From: Gonatopus flavifemur | Taxonomy: Eukaryota > Arthropoda > Insecta > Hymenoptera > Dryinidae | DNA length: 64,000 nt | Assembly: GCA_018340375.1 (NCBI GenBank) | Contig: JAFFJZ010000001.1 | Location: 62,984,001-63,048,000 of the forward strand | Direction of reading: 5' to 3' | Shown here: one piece after another, positions 35,601-49,400 of the stretch | Numbering within the stretch: position 1 is the stretch's first letter | Layout: the number at the start of each line of letters is the position of its first letter | Notes under the pieces: generated by a model | The model's database searches: none | What the model saw: the letters and a program-made list of their open reading frames with translations, nothing else | What the model was told of the DNA's origin: nothing | Made by a program: the position numbers and the translations under genes

Positions 35601-36459
35601 TACATTACAAATTATCGGATACCAAAGTATTCGATTCTTTTCAATTTGAACATTTTTAAAGGATGAGTCAGTTTTATTTACTCATTTTACCTTTTCTGCC
35701 TCATATTCTTCAATGAATTCAGTTTTCTCTTCTTCTGGCAGATCTCTCCACATTTGGCCTATAATTTTCCCAATCTCCCATAACTTTAGTTCTGGATTCT
35801 GTGCTTTCACTTGATCCCATACTCTTCTGCTGTATCTCATGTACGGCATAAGTGGTTTTTCTGGTGCTTTTGGGGGTTTAGGCGTTCGAGACTCTGCCTG
35901 TAAAATATTCAAATTCTCAAACAATTCTATCAGTGTCGAGGGTTGAAGGACGAGGTTTCAAATGAGAATATCAATCTATCAATCTGTAATCACTTCCTTG
36001 GTTCTCATTCACATCACACATCCATCCCAATAAAATTGAGCTCTTAATCGCCCTAAAGCTAATCTTTCTTGTACATACATTTGTATTCTTTCCAACTTTT
36101 TGAGGAGTGAATCCTGGATGACTGTGCGGAGTTTGAATGAAAGGACTCTGGGCATCTTTCTGAAAATTCAGGAAAAAAAGCACTTCAGTATATAAAAGAT
36201 AATAAAAAATAAAACAAAATAAGAATACTCGTTGAAGTAGGAACTTACTGTATTAGTTGAACTACTACTGCTTCCACCGGATGCTCTCATACGTTCTGCG
36301 GCAGATATTCATTGTATAAGGATTAGTATTATATGTTTAAATTATAAAATTACAAATTCATACAAACTTTGAGTGAAAATATTGTAAAAACTTACGATTA
36401 GATGCTACAATATTTGAAGTAGCCATTGCTACTTGCTTGTAATTTGCTGGTAATGCCAT
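31659..36459 (-). CDS. SMARCE1: SMARCE1/BAF57, SWI/SNF HMG-box subunit
   Basis: Ten minus-strand exons (36396-36459, 36249-36295, 36079-36159, 35691-35897, 35260-35344, 35057-35179, 33957-34129, 33784-33885, 33525-33713, 31659-33161) close in frame at 857 aa. An HMG box spans about residues 76-150 ([35 protein letters not shown]). Then comes the BAF57-specific block [20 protein letters not shown] and a coiled coil ([20 protein letters not shown]). BAF57 (Drosophila Bap111/dalao) binds DNA within BAP/PBAP chromatin-remodelling complexes. The last exon, 500 residues, is Gln/Pro/His-rich, with about 38 consecutive Gln near 532-569 and [10 protein letters not shown] repeats later; mammalian BAF57 is about 411 aa, so this tail doubles the protein. 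The CAG/CAA tract makes false Leu- and Val-rich frames on the plus strand. The start is the first ATG after a spliced 5' region. Confidence 0.95.
32522..32640 (-). repeat. CAG/CAA polyglutamine tract of SMARCE1
   Basis: Mixed CAG and CAA codons (CTG/TTG on the plus strand) code for a near-pure Gln run. The mix of codons argues that Gln is selected or tolerated at protein level rather than being a pure recent triplet expansion. Confidence 0.9.
34130..35056 (-). other. SMARCE1 intron 6 (927 bases)
   Basis: It is the longest intron of this gene. At 34370-34470 there are several GGATCGATCC/GATCCTAGGATC words that can pair, suggesting a small decayed repeat. Nothing else is visible. Confidence 0.6.
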
Positions 36460-37437
36460 GTCGTTGCTTGTAGTGCAAACTTCTCACAGTTACTATTTTA
36501 TGAATTATGACTATATTTAACTTGTATTGATGTTACATTGTTTTTCCTTGAAAACTACAAGCCGGTAAAGATAAAAGTACCTTTTTTTAAGGACGCTTTT
36601 CTGTAACTACACGCATTCCAAACAGGAAAAGAATTCCGAACGGGGAATCAACTTACACCATCGATTTCCTGAAACACAACAGAGTGGGCGCAGCAGTCAG
36701 GGCATAAAAGTATGAATCGAAAGATGGATTCGAACGCTGGGTATTATATCTTTGTCTGATCAAGTGCGAGACGGAGGAAGGAAACCCACCTTGGATATTT
36801 CAAACCATTCAAAATACGTACATCGATTACAATATTGGATCGATCGGTATTATACAATGTTTTTTACATATGTATTCATATATGTAATATAAATATTCTC
36901 AGAAAACGATTCATCAACTCATTATTTAAACACGATCAAACGAGATTAAATTTTTTAGTCTGAAAAAAAAAACAGAATCCACAAACGTTCTTTCTCTGAC
37001 AGAATTTACCAATCACAAACTTTTGTTAAGTAGAAAATCCAATCAAATGAAGAAAAAATTTGATTTTGGAAATACTGGAATAGCGTTGGGTTTTGATAAT
37101 TTCTTCTCATAGGTTCATTTATATAACAGTATAACTTGTGCCAGCCAATGGGAGGTGAAAGCCGAAAATAACCGATGTTAGCACTTTCGAATCGAGAACT
37201 GCCGAGGGTGTACGAGGCCTGTAACCGCCATTCACCGCCATTCGTTTCCGCGGTGCTCTTGTGGAAGTGTGACCTGTGCTCGCCGTATTAACCGTTTAAT
37301 ATCATTTGACTATCATTGCTAAATTGTAAAACTTAGCTGAGACCTCAAGTACATGTTACTTTAACGTATTGAAAGAACAAAATCGTTCGACTGATCGTAA
37401 ATTTTATACTTTTCATTCAAATCGTGCTATCGTAAAC
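36460..37437. promoter_or_regulatory. Divergent promoter region, SMARCE1 and Gln-rich gene
   Basis: The two start codons lie 978 bases apart and point away from each other. The part at 37140-37300 is GC-richer, with CCGCCATTCACCGCCATTC and AAAGCCGAAAATAACCG, and is the most likely core promoter zone. The 36500-36800 part may contain 5' UTR of SMARCE1. No TATA box is clear. Confidence 0.5.
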
Positions 37438-40400
37438 ATGGCCGTGGTTAGCGATTCTATGTGCAATATGAGAACGGCCGCTTACGTATCGTCAAATGCA
37501 TATTACGGTTACGTACCGCCTAGTATGAAAGACAATAATCATCAACAATTCGATTACGTCGAGGTTGATTCAACATCGTCGCGTAACACAGCGATGGAAA
37601 TCGAGGACGAGTACGACTGCGGAGTAGCGTCACACCGCTTTAATAATCATTGCATGACTCCAGAAGCTCAATTACACCAATCGCAAGATTATGGACAGTA
37701 CCAACAATCGCAAATGCAACAACAAAAACAGCAGCAACAACAGAAACAACAACGATTAAACAGGAAGAGGTCGAATGGTGACGCCGGGCCCGCCGATCAC
37801 ATAAAAAAATTTCGAGAAGGTAGGAAAGAATTATTTCACAATCTTCTCTCAAAGCGAATAAACCTGGAAATTATGGAGTTTTTAAACACGGTATGGGATG
37901 AATGAACTTTCATAACGAAGTTCTTAATTCTGTCAGAGAAAAAAACATCATACCTAACGTGCCCCAATCCGTATTTGTATTTTAAATCTAGCTTTCTTCG
38001 TTAGAGGTCACTGATTTATATTCGTGTACGTATAGATTATTATACCGGGTGTTTAAGTAGGAATTCACATATCTCTCTTTATGATTTCTCTTTCAAATTA
38101 TTGAATTCATAACATACTTGAAAATTATATACAAATCATATTTTTTGTTTTTATTATTTCCATAGAGGGTGTGTTAGATTTCGATTATTTTGTTTCACGA
38201 ATTGTCAAATTCTTTCTTCTATATCCAATTCAAGATGCCTATTACATTTATTGTTTATATCGGAAGTTCATGATACTCAATGTTGCATAAGCAGTGTCAG
38301 GCACTATCCTTTTCACTTTGCGCGCCATGTAATGTGAAAAAAGACCAAAATAGAATGTACATCATGTAACGCCATGAACTCCTTGTAACTCGTGTACATG
38401 TGTATATGCATTGATATATAGAAGGTGAACATCTGCATGAATGTCTTACAAAATCATCAACTTGAATTAAAATGTTTTGTTTTCTTAATCTCAGATATAA
38501 AAATTTCATAGACTTGAAATATCTTCTCAACTCGTGACAAAATACAACATGTTATCTCTTTTTTTCAAATTGCATATGACAACTAATGGTGATAGGTCTA
38601 TAACGTTATAGCATGTATCTAATTTTTATATTTTAAATCGAAGTGTTATTTTTTGTTTAGAAATATTTTATGTATCAGAGATATTATATGATCTTAGATT
38701 CAAAATTTTTCAGATCGGTAACAGGTTTTCGATTGGTAGATTTGTTTGATGTTATCCTAAATTTTATTCACGGTACAAGATGGTGCATTGAAATGAATTG
38801 CGTATGGAACAATGTGTACTTCATATGATCCTATACACAATATTTAAATAGAACCATGCAATAAGGTCATTAAGTCTATTAAAAAGCATTCATATGCCTG
38901 TCAAATTCTTCAAACATTATTCTGCATCATTTTCGTTATGATTATTCACAGTTTATTTCATGGCTATTTTTATGTAAAAGTCAATGTACGAGTATTCAAG
39001 TTCTACACATTATTTATTGTATTAAAATACAAGATGAGTCACTGGTTGTAAACTTTTGAGACAAAAAACTCTTTGGCATTCATGTTTGTTTGTAGTTTGT
39101 TCATTCTCGAATGATCCTTTCGTCCTTCATTTTTCAATGAAAATATTTGGAAGATTCTTCAAGATTTGCTTGCAAACATTTTTTCCTTTGACACTAAAAA
39201 TTCTTGGAATTTTTCACGTCGAACTTACTGTTTTGATAAACAATTTCCCAGAATTCTACCTTATTTTTTTCCAATGAATTGAAAAATTTATGACATCAGA
39301 CTTTCGGTCAAAGATGACGAGCAATTTTGTAACTTGAATTCTCAGTTTAGATGCAAAATTGTTTCGCTCCGTTACAACCCCGTAGACCCTTAAATTTTCT
39401 GATTAAAGGGATCGTAAATTTTTATCCTCATTTTTGAAAAACATTTAATTCAACAAATTTATTTCTGGTTGGCCATAAAGTGAAATCTTATTCCGAAAAT
39501 TTTAGAGAGTTTAGTTTTTCAATAAAATTCAGATAAACTTTTCTCCCTAGGACTGATTTTTTTGTAAGTTTGATTACGCCACTGCACGCGCTTATCGCCA
39601 AGCCAAATAACCTTTTCAGATCTGCATGGAGAAACGTCGGTGAGTTTCTTTTGATCCATAACGTATGGCAGAATGATTTAACGTCACTCTCAAGTCTTGT
39701 CGATGTTTCAAATCCATAAGATAAACTCTCGTTCCATCAAAAGAAACCTCTAACAATCTTGAAATTTTAGCATTCCAGTTGAACTGATCTTGTACACGCA
39801 AAGAAAAATTTTGTCACATGAAAGTAGTTCTATTCTGAATACTAAATACATTTTTATTACTCTACATGCCAGTATGGTATATTTGAATAATTTTATAAAG
39901 AAGATTTGACTGATTGACTCTCTGATGGTATCATCTTGAATTTGACACATAAACGTTCTTTGTAAGATTTTATTCGATTTAGTTGATTGTTAATTCCTCG
40001 TGATTTATGTCAACGAATTATTAATAATTTGTCAAATAAAAGATTGAATTAAAAATTTGTACATCAGAGTTTTATAAAAAGAAAAATTAGCGCTAAATTC
40101 TCACGCTTTTTTGAATTAACTACCTCGGAAATACCTATATTTTGAGCATGAGTGTTAATAATCTATGCATATGAATTATCTTCACAGTCATCAAATTCAA
40201 GAAGAACGATGTCGCGCAATCGATTCGATCCTCATTTCCTTCTCTCGATTGAACCAAAGGAAGGAATAATTTATAAAACAATTCATCGATGATAATTCTT
40301 ATGTAGTTTTATTTATAGACCACACCTTTCATCAAAATTAATGATCGATGTTTGAGAAGGTCGGATATAATTTATGTTTGTAATACAATCTATACATGTA

Positions 40401-43400
40401 GCTCAACTTCATGCAATTTTTCATTACTTGATTGATTCCCTTCGTTGTTTTATGTTCATCAATTGATACCCTTAATTGGAACTACGGGTAAAGCCTCTGT
40501 ACGGATATTAATTTATGTTTTCAATTTCTCTGCGCAACGAAGAAAGAAGAAAGATCTACTTTTTTTTCAAAATATAATAATACATACATACATCGACTGA
40601 CGTTAGATAGCAAGGAAATTAACAGCCTCCTTGGGGTTTTTTTATGTTGTGGTAGGTATAATTCAACTACTAATCGATGCAACGATTTTTTCATCGAATT
40701 ATTTTACTAGATTTCAAGTCGATTGATGATAATCGCGGAAGAAACAATTCAACAGATCTTATGCCTAAGAATATTATAAATATTTTTTTATTTAAGGGGA
40801 CTCGAGCATGAGGAAGCGGGGGTGCAAAAAAGTCAAGTTTTGAGCGAGTCTTTCTTGAGGGGGGAAATACAATTATAACGACAAAGAAAAGGCATTTTTC
40901 ATGATTTTTTTTCACCTAGAAGTTTATATTTGAATAGAATAAGCTTTTGTAGTGTTATCAGTATATTATTCAGGTATATCAAGGTAATTTTTTTTTATTT
41001 TTTTTCACAAAATGGCGACCGTACACAGGGTTCGAGTAACACCTAGTCCGATAACGGCGGAGGTTTTGCTGACCGCAATACACTCATAATTCGCAGTCGA
41101 ACCAAAAAAAAATGGAAAATATATAAAATTCGCGATTTGGCAGAGCAAAATAGGCAAAAATCGATAATTCACCCCTTTTCTCAAGTAATTTTTGCAATAA
41201 AAAAGTACTTTATTTGTCAAAAGTACCAATTTTTTTCAGTTCAACTAGAAGCTAATATAATAACGAAGATTTCCCCAAAACCTCATCCCGATCGGATCAT
41301 TAGTTTCTTAGTTATCACCCCCGCCAACTCGGAAAAACATGTCTCGAGAAGAATGCATTTAAAGTTTTCGTTACTGAAAAAAACAAAAAAGAAAAATACC
41401 TCAATATACTTCAATAACGTATTGTCAATACTGCAAAATTCTGTTACAATCAAATACAAGCTTCTAGGTGAAAAAAAAATCATATAAAATGCCTTTGTTT
41501 TCGCCGTTCTAATTGTATTTCCCCCCTTAAAAGCTACGTAATTGATATAAATTTAAAGTGAATGATAAATTTGTTGACATTTAGAAGTGCAAATTTCACA
41601 ATTCCATTTTTTAGCCTTTAGAAATCATTGGAAAATTCAAAGTGCGCGGCAGTACGCAATCCCAAGTACATAATTCATCATCATCATTCACTTTAAATTT
41701 GAATTAATTACGTAGCTTTCAAGAAAAGTTCACGCAAAATTTGACTTCCCCCCCTCCCCCACTTCCCCATGCTTGAGTCCCCTAAAAGAAATGGAAATGA
41801 TCTTTTTAAGGCTATATACATAGAAAATTGAGGCGATGGTGAGTATTTGGTTCTGGAAAAGTTGAAACATTTCGACATAGAAGTAACAAAAATGTTTTCA
41901 AAACAAATGTAGCAACGCTTTTAATGTTCTTGAAGTAAATTCAACAATCAAAAGTACCGAGGATTATTCAGAATTATCATGTTATTCAAAACACACTGTT
42001 TTGCTCGATCTTCTACTATTCTTGCCCACTCCATCGAATAATTTAAAATCAGGAATATTATGTGAATTCTGAAACAAAACATCCGGTAGTACAAATAGTT
42101 CAAAACATCATTGTTTTGTTAATTTCAACTTTTGCGTATAGTGAAAATCAGCGCTATCGTTGTTATTCGTTTTATTCTCCCTCAATTCAATCTAAACAGC
42201 AATTATATTAATAAAGAATCATTCAAATAATTGTAAATTGAATATTCGCAGTCTTGCAACGGTGAAGTGATAAGTATCTTGTGTTCTCAAATATACTTTC
42301 TATTCTGTATCGGAAACAAAACTCTCATTCTTTTGATTTCGAAATTGTTTTAAGGCATGTAGGGGACAAACAAACCTTGTTGATGAATCAAGATTGTAAA
42401 AATCCACGCTTAGAAACTGTTGAATATATAATATTTATAGAAATCATCTGGTATTTCCGCTTAGACTTGATTAATTATTATTTTTACAATTGTAATTACC
42501 GTTGCCTTGTGGGATTCATTATACATAAAACAGATCGTTGTTTAATTTTTTTTATTCGTTATTCAAAGAGCATTTGAATTTTATTCTTCAATTCCTTTTT
42601 CGAAATGCGTGATGTTTATAATGTAAATGAAAATTAGATTTGAAATCTAAATATATTCGTAGTTTCTTGAATCTAATGGACATTATCATTGAATTATAAT
42701 ATTATTGAATTCTCATATTATAATATCTTCTCATATTATTGAATTGAGTTCTAAATATATTCATGTTACGTTGAAATTTTGTGATTTAAATCGATTTTTA
42801 TTAGCTACAACTTTATTTATACTATCTTGTGTGGGATATGATTATTCAAGGAGTGACACTTTTCAGGATATTTTTTGACACCCGATAACTTATCACCAAC
42901 TGTAATTGAATATTTATGAGAAAAGAAAAACTCTGAAAGGATGGTATTTATGTTTCATTCGTATAATTGCTGGGGAAATTGATGTATATTTAAGAAACGA
43001 TTAAATCATAGCATATTGTAGTGTTTTCCATAGTTTCAGAGGATTGGAAGGTATCTTTCTTCGGAAAATAATCAAATATATTCATTTAAATGTAACTATA
43101 TTCAAATTTACACACACGGAGAAGAAAGTATTGTTGGCATAACAAGCAAGTCTGTTACTATAGCACCTACAAAAAAATAAAGTTGAAAGAGCAAGAAAAA
43201 TGATTGACACAACTACATTCTTTTGCTGACATAAACAAATTTGTTAACAGAACTAACGTCTTAGCTGCTGGAGTGAATATTTTCGCAAGAACAACAAATT
43301 TCTTTGTAGGCGCTATAGTAGCAAACCATTTTTTCTCCGTGCACATGGAAAACATTAATGATATATTTTATAAAAATATTTGATATAAATGGACGCTGCA

Positions 43401-46400
43401 TCTCTTAATTATCATTTTATCTTACTACCCTCATTGTTCATTATTTTGATATTCAAGAATATGTACTTATAAATCAAATAATCAGGTAACAATTAATTTA
43501 GTGTTACAATCCATTGTCTGGTAAAATTTATTGTACCCAAATCAGTACAAATCGTCACCTCTCCATTGAACAGTACATCTATCGCCCACTTTTAGAACAA
43601 CGATTCGAACGATAAACTAAACTTCATTTGATTGTAATATTTACTGTAAAGTTCAAATTTTCCTGAAATATCAAATATAGAATTACCATTCCAAACGAGT
43701 AAAAACTTTACTCGAAAAATTGACGAATTCTCATCTCTGGCAGTTTCCACTTTCTCCTTTTTTTTAATGGAATTCTTCAATCATACAACCTCATTGATCA
43801 AAATGACCGATAATGATTTGAAGAAAAGGAGCAAGTGGGAACACCCCTGTGCCTCTGGCTGGTCACAGAATCAAAACTCACTTCAGCGGTTTTCACTGTA
43901 TAACTTCTAACCACACGAGATGACATCTGTCGCGGAATGAACGCGATTCAAACCATGTGGTATTGACACGTTGGCATCATTATTATTACAACGATTTTTT
44001 TTAATATTGTTAAATTTATAAAATCCTAATTTCAGGGTTCATCTATTGCGCATACAGAGAAAAAATTTTACGAACAAAGAAATGCACGGAAAGGCATGTT
44101 TAATTGCATCGGTTGAAATTTCAACTATCACAATTAGATATCTTAACGTCCACAGGACAGCCATTTTCTTAGCAACACCAGCCAACCTCTCGCTGATGAA
44201 ACTGAAACTTTTATTGCAGCAGCAGCAGCAGCTAAAAAATGGTTATCTTTCTCACAGCTGATTCAAATTTGTTTTTAGATCAAATTCAACAAATCTCTAT
44301 ACATTGAGAAGGAAAATCACTGTAGAAATTTGGAAATTTCAATGCATGTACTGGAATATTCATTATTGCATTACAAAAATTCTGACGTGTCGTATAATTT
44401 TATTCCCTCGCGTTTTTCCTAATGGAATAATTGGCGAAGATTTCAATTTCAAACATCCTACATTGAAAAAAAAAATCAGCGACTACGGGCCGGCTAGATA
44501 TTTGGTTGCCTGCTTTTGAATGAATAAACAAAACAATTCTATGAATTATCAAAAATGTTATTGTTGCATAAAAATTATTTTGGTGGAGGAACTAAATTAT
44601 ATGGATGAATTTTTTTTTAGGTGCGGTATTCGTATTATTTTCACATGTTAACAAAATATTTAGCCGGCTCCTATTTATCAATAGAATTGGGTTGTATCAT
44701 CCAAGTACTTCTGTGAGTGTAATATTCTCACGAATGACTTGTGTATTTGGTTCGTGTATTTGTACATATATCAGTAAATTTTACCAGCAAATAAGTTAAA
44801 TTACAGTCAGAGCAATTTCCGACTAGAAATCATCATCGGATTAACTCGACGTCTCATCAAGCCCTGACGAGGTTATCCAAAATAAGGTACACTTTGTAAG
44901 AATCTGACGAGGATTGAATACAGATGATTCTTCTGAGGATAAACTTATATTCCATCTGAATCAGGATTACAGCTTAAGTATGTAGAAAAATTGATGGAAT
45001 AAATCAGGTACAACAAGTATGAATGCAACCAGATTTACTTGCATTTTTGTAACCTGAATGTAATATAAATGATCGGTTTTGAAGGAGGTATTAATAAAGA
45101 AAACATATTCAGTTATGTAGAGTCAAAATCACTTTTTTTTCTATTCGAATGTAAGCCCCATTAAGAATATTATAACACTATACGAGTTTCATTGAGAAAG
45201 TAATTATGCGACCGAAGTGAGCACCATTAGTTATGAAAAAATGTGAACAAATTGAATACAGTTCATTTCATGAAAACGCAAAGTTCGTTCATTATAAATC
45301 ATTGCTGTTACTTCTTATTTTGAATCCTGTGGCATGGAGTATTTCATCCTATATCAGTTCTTAGATACCGTAGTTGGAAAATCTCCGCAGTTGTCTTATT
45401 CCCTCATAATTTGAAACTTTCCGTCAGATCCTGGTTTTCTTGCCAAAATTCTGATGGTACAGTCCAGTGTTGAATGCCTTGTTAGAGTTCTCATAGGTGC
45501 AGGATTTACCTGGTCAGGTCTAAAGGATGAATTTCTGGTCGGTTTTGCACATGTTTCAAAATACTGAGTTTGTATTCAAATAAATTGAAATAACTTCGAA
45601 AAGGCAATTTCATATTCGGTATCAGGGTTGCTACGTGTGTGGAAAAAGTAGAAATCGTGCTTTTTATAGATTTTTATGAATGGAATAATCTTTTGTTTCA
45701 AATACTTTCATCAATTGATAATCGTTCAATACAAAATTTGTATATTAATAACCCTCATTTTTTTTATTTAATTAACGGGATCCTTTCTCGATATCCAAAC
45801 GAGACAATATTAATATAATTTTATTAAAAAACCATTCTCAAGTCAAAACGAGCAACACAGGGGTATGAAATTTACAATTTTCATAATTCTCTCAAATATT
45901 AAGGGGTAACACCACAGTGGAATTTGAAAAAAATAAAAAAATTTGTTTTTGGCTTAAAGTACTGTTTGATGACCCGAAAATGATATACCGTAAACTACAA
46001 ACATAGGTCAGACTCAACACGCACGACTCAACTGTTACAAAAACTTTGAACGCGTTTATTTCAAAACAGTATGTCGAAAGTCGGTGGGAGCTCTAGCTCC
46101 GCCAATTTTCAATCAATCACCTCGGGGTTTTTTTTATTGTATTCGTGATATGATTATCTAGTGAAATACGTACGGGTTTTTTAAAATATTGATATTTGCG
46201 TTTTTTATTCAACATTAAGGGGATATGAACGGTCCAATTCTTTCGAGACAAAGTATGTGAAAATGCGTGCATCGATTCAAAATATCTCTCTGTACAGCAT
46301 TTCTTTAGCATCTCAAGAAATGCTGTACAGAGAGATATTTCGAATCGATGCACGCATTTTCACGTACTTTGTCTCGAAAAAATTCAGGAAAGCCCAGTCG

Positions 46401-49400
46401 CTCGTATCCCCTTAAGTAACGAAATTTTGGGTGAAAATTCTACTTTTTTCTTCAAACCGATGCCATTTCGTGGAAAATGCACATTTTTCAAAACAGATAC
46501 GTATTTCACTAGCTTTTGGATTACAGAAAATAATAATTTTTGGTTCTGTGTTCTACGTCAATTCTGGACTGAGTTATTTATCCCACCGCACGACCATGAA
46601 TTTTCACAGTGCTCCAGTCATTCACCTGTCAAGCCGCCATTTTTCACAATAAAATTCCACAAAAAAATTATTTTGTACTTGAATAGTAGCGGAACACCTT
46701 CATGTAGTTCAATTTGAATAGGAACTTTTTAATTTTCGAAAAAAACATCTGAAAAAGCGTTATTTTTGGAGAGGTCACTGTGGTGTTACCCCTTAACACA
46801 ACAGTTACATGTTCGACTTATTTCTTCCAGCACTAGAAATGGTTGGGAAAGATAGTTGACATTTACAACACAAGTTTAATTGAATTATTATGAAATTTTT
46901 CAATCTCAACAATTGAAAACTTGGAAAATATGTAGACAAACTGTACAAGATGAAATTGAAAAACATCTTTCATTAAATGCAAACTTGTATTCCATGTTCT
47001 TTGAGTAACAACATATTATTGTGATATCTAACGCATGTTCATGACGTTTCTCACTGAACAAAATGTAGCGAAACATTTTAGAAACATCCCAGATACTGTA
47101 ACCTTGTCTGTATCATTGTAACGTTTCGAATAAAATGTTCCGAAATAACATCTCTGCAACACTCTGAAACATTGACTACTCTTGCGACATTTCGAAAATG
47201 TTATAATGTTAGTTTGTAGCGTTTAATTCGCCAAAATAAAGAACAAGGCGAGCTATCTCTGAAGCGTTTTGAAACGTTTTGTCACATTTTGTCTAGTGGG
47301 TTTGCTAGTTCTATCTTGAATCCCGTTCAAGTTGAATGGGATTGAAATTCTCCCTCAACTTAACGTTACAGGTGACCATAAATTTTCATCAAATGACCCA
47401 ACAGATTCTATGAATGATAATTGATTAATAAATATCAATCGCAGGAATCAACACTGTGGAAATTTTAATTCAAAAGACACGATAAAAGAGATTCTTGAGT
47501 TGATGAAAATAGGACAACGTTCTCCCCATAAATAGTCTACTTTCCATAAAAATGAAAAATCTATAGTTTTGACTGATTTTTGTGGAATAATAATAGTCAT
47601 ATGCATAAAAAATAGTTCTATTTATATCTCGTCAAAGTAATTGGTTTTAGAATTTCATTTTTCTTAGTTCACAACATTCCAATTGATTGGATTCTTCCTT
47701 TATTTACTATATAATTATGAAAATGAATTTTAACACGGAATATGGAGTCTAAATGGAGTAATTGAACAATTCTGAGAAAAAGTCAAATAACATGATCTTC
47801 TAATGGAATTTTCTTCCATGCAAAATCACTCATTCTCTTAGTTTGAAAAAGTGAAGAAACACCCTCTTTTCATTCCGTTGAGTCACTTGTCCGCTTCGAG
47901 TGGTATTTTCATTCGTTTCGAATGAACTTGTACTCTTGCAGAGTAAAAAATTTACTCTGGAATAGAAGTGGTTGTGAATTTCTATTCTCAAATCCTTACA
48001 CTATCATTCTAAGAGAACGAAAATTTGACAAGCTTACTTCTGCCTGGCTTAAAGAGTGAAATATCATTTGAAAAATTCAGGAGAGTGAAAAGAACCAAAA
48101 CATCAGCACAAACAATGTTTGTCACAGAATGAAGATTTTAACTAGAAAAAACTAAAAAAAAGGTAACCCCGAAGTGTGTTGAAAATCCTTTTTGTTCTTT
48201 GTTAAATATGAATCAGTAGTAATTCAGTTGTAAATAATCCCACGTAAAGCGAAAAATTCCATCCGCTCACTTATACCTTCATTATAATTACAAATTATAA
48301 TGTTCCAAATAACGACAACGACAACCGGATTTTCATGTGCAATACTGTAATGAAAATCCAATGAACTTGATAAAATATGCTATTGACTTCCAGCACAGCA
48401 ACCCTGTTTATGAAAATACAACTACACTTAAGGAAGAGCGCGAAATAGATTTACATTCATACATATAAAGGCAATGTATCAATTTTCACTATCTCTTCTC
48501 TATTTACAATTATAAGACAATACGGATAAATTGTTTCCATTTGCCAACAATTCGTGTCAACCGCTTTTTTGTGCTTCTATCAATCCATTAAAATGCAGTG
48601 TCTACATTATATCATTTTTGTCATCTGAATAATGACAAGTAAATGAGAAACAGAACATTATAATTGCATGTATAATTAGAAAAACGGATCAGCTTAATGA
48701 AGAGTTCAGAAGAGATGATGATACGATTTGATAAAATTTAACAGTAATGAATTTTTGATCTCCAAGATATTCTGAAGCCATTCTCTTCGTATAAGCAAAT
48801 CCAGAGAAACTGTACTGTTAAGTCCAACGGTCCTCGCCAGAGATCACTGAGATCATAATCTATTTCTGCCATGAAGGAAGAAGAATAAATATTTTCTTTG
48901 TCATTATTGCATGTTTCATGTATAATTGAGAAATCGTGATGGTGATATTTACGACAACGAAAATGAATATGATTTGTTTGCAATTTTAGATACATCAAAG
49001 GTGGTGCTGTTTGTATTGTACGAATATTCTCGAAGAGATTTTTCCTCTTGAAAAACGGAGATATTTCATACAAATTTGGAACATTTCCAGATTTCGTAGA
49101 ATATCTTCATGCTTACTGTCGTATGTTTTTGAATTCCAACTTCTTTTCATCGAATCTGGAAATTTCCCAAGTATTTTATATAAAATTATGTAGTATTTAA
49201 CATCGTTTTTGTTTGTTCCTTCGTCGGGGGGGGTGCTAAAGTTAGAAATAATTATGAATGAACTCATTACGGGATTACATCTTCTTCTGAAATTTTGTAA
49301 ATATTTCATTTATATTTATGATATCAATCAACACAGACCTCTACAGTTTGAGACATATTACAGTACGTTATTGTTCACAGATTTGAAACCCTCTTCTACC

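Noticed and set aside
42281..42577. 98-codon plus-strand frame in the long intron
   Set aside because: Ile/Tyr/Phe-rich low-information sequence with no splice context in the right phase.
44037..44270. Internal exon of the Gln-rich gene (QQQQQ or AAAAAA frames)
   Set aside because: An acceptor is present, but donors are weak and no choice of frame is clearly better; kept only as a remark under the intron.
45440..45530. Possible retroelement integrase fragment on the minus strand
   Set aside because: Resemblance to a Pao-type integrase end is too short and needs frame changes.
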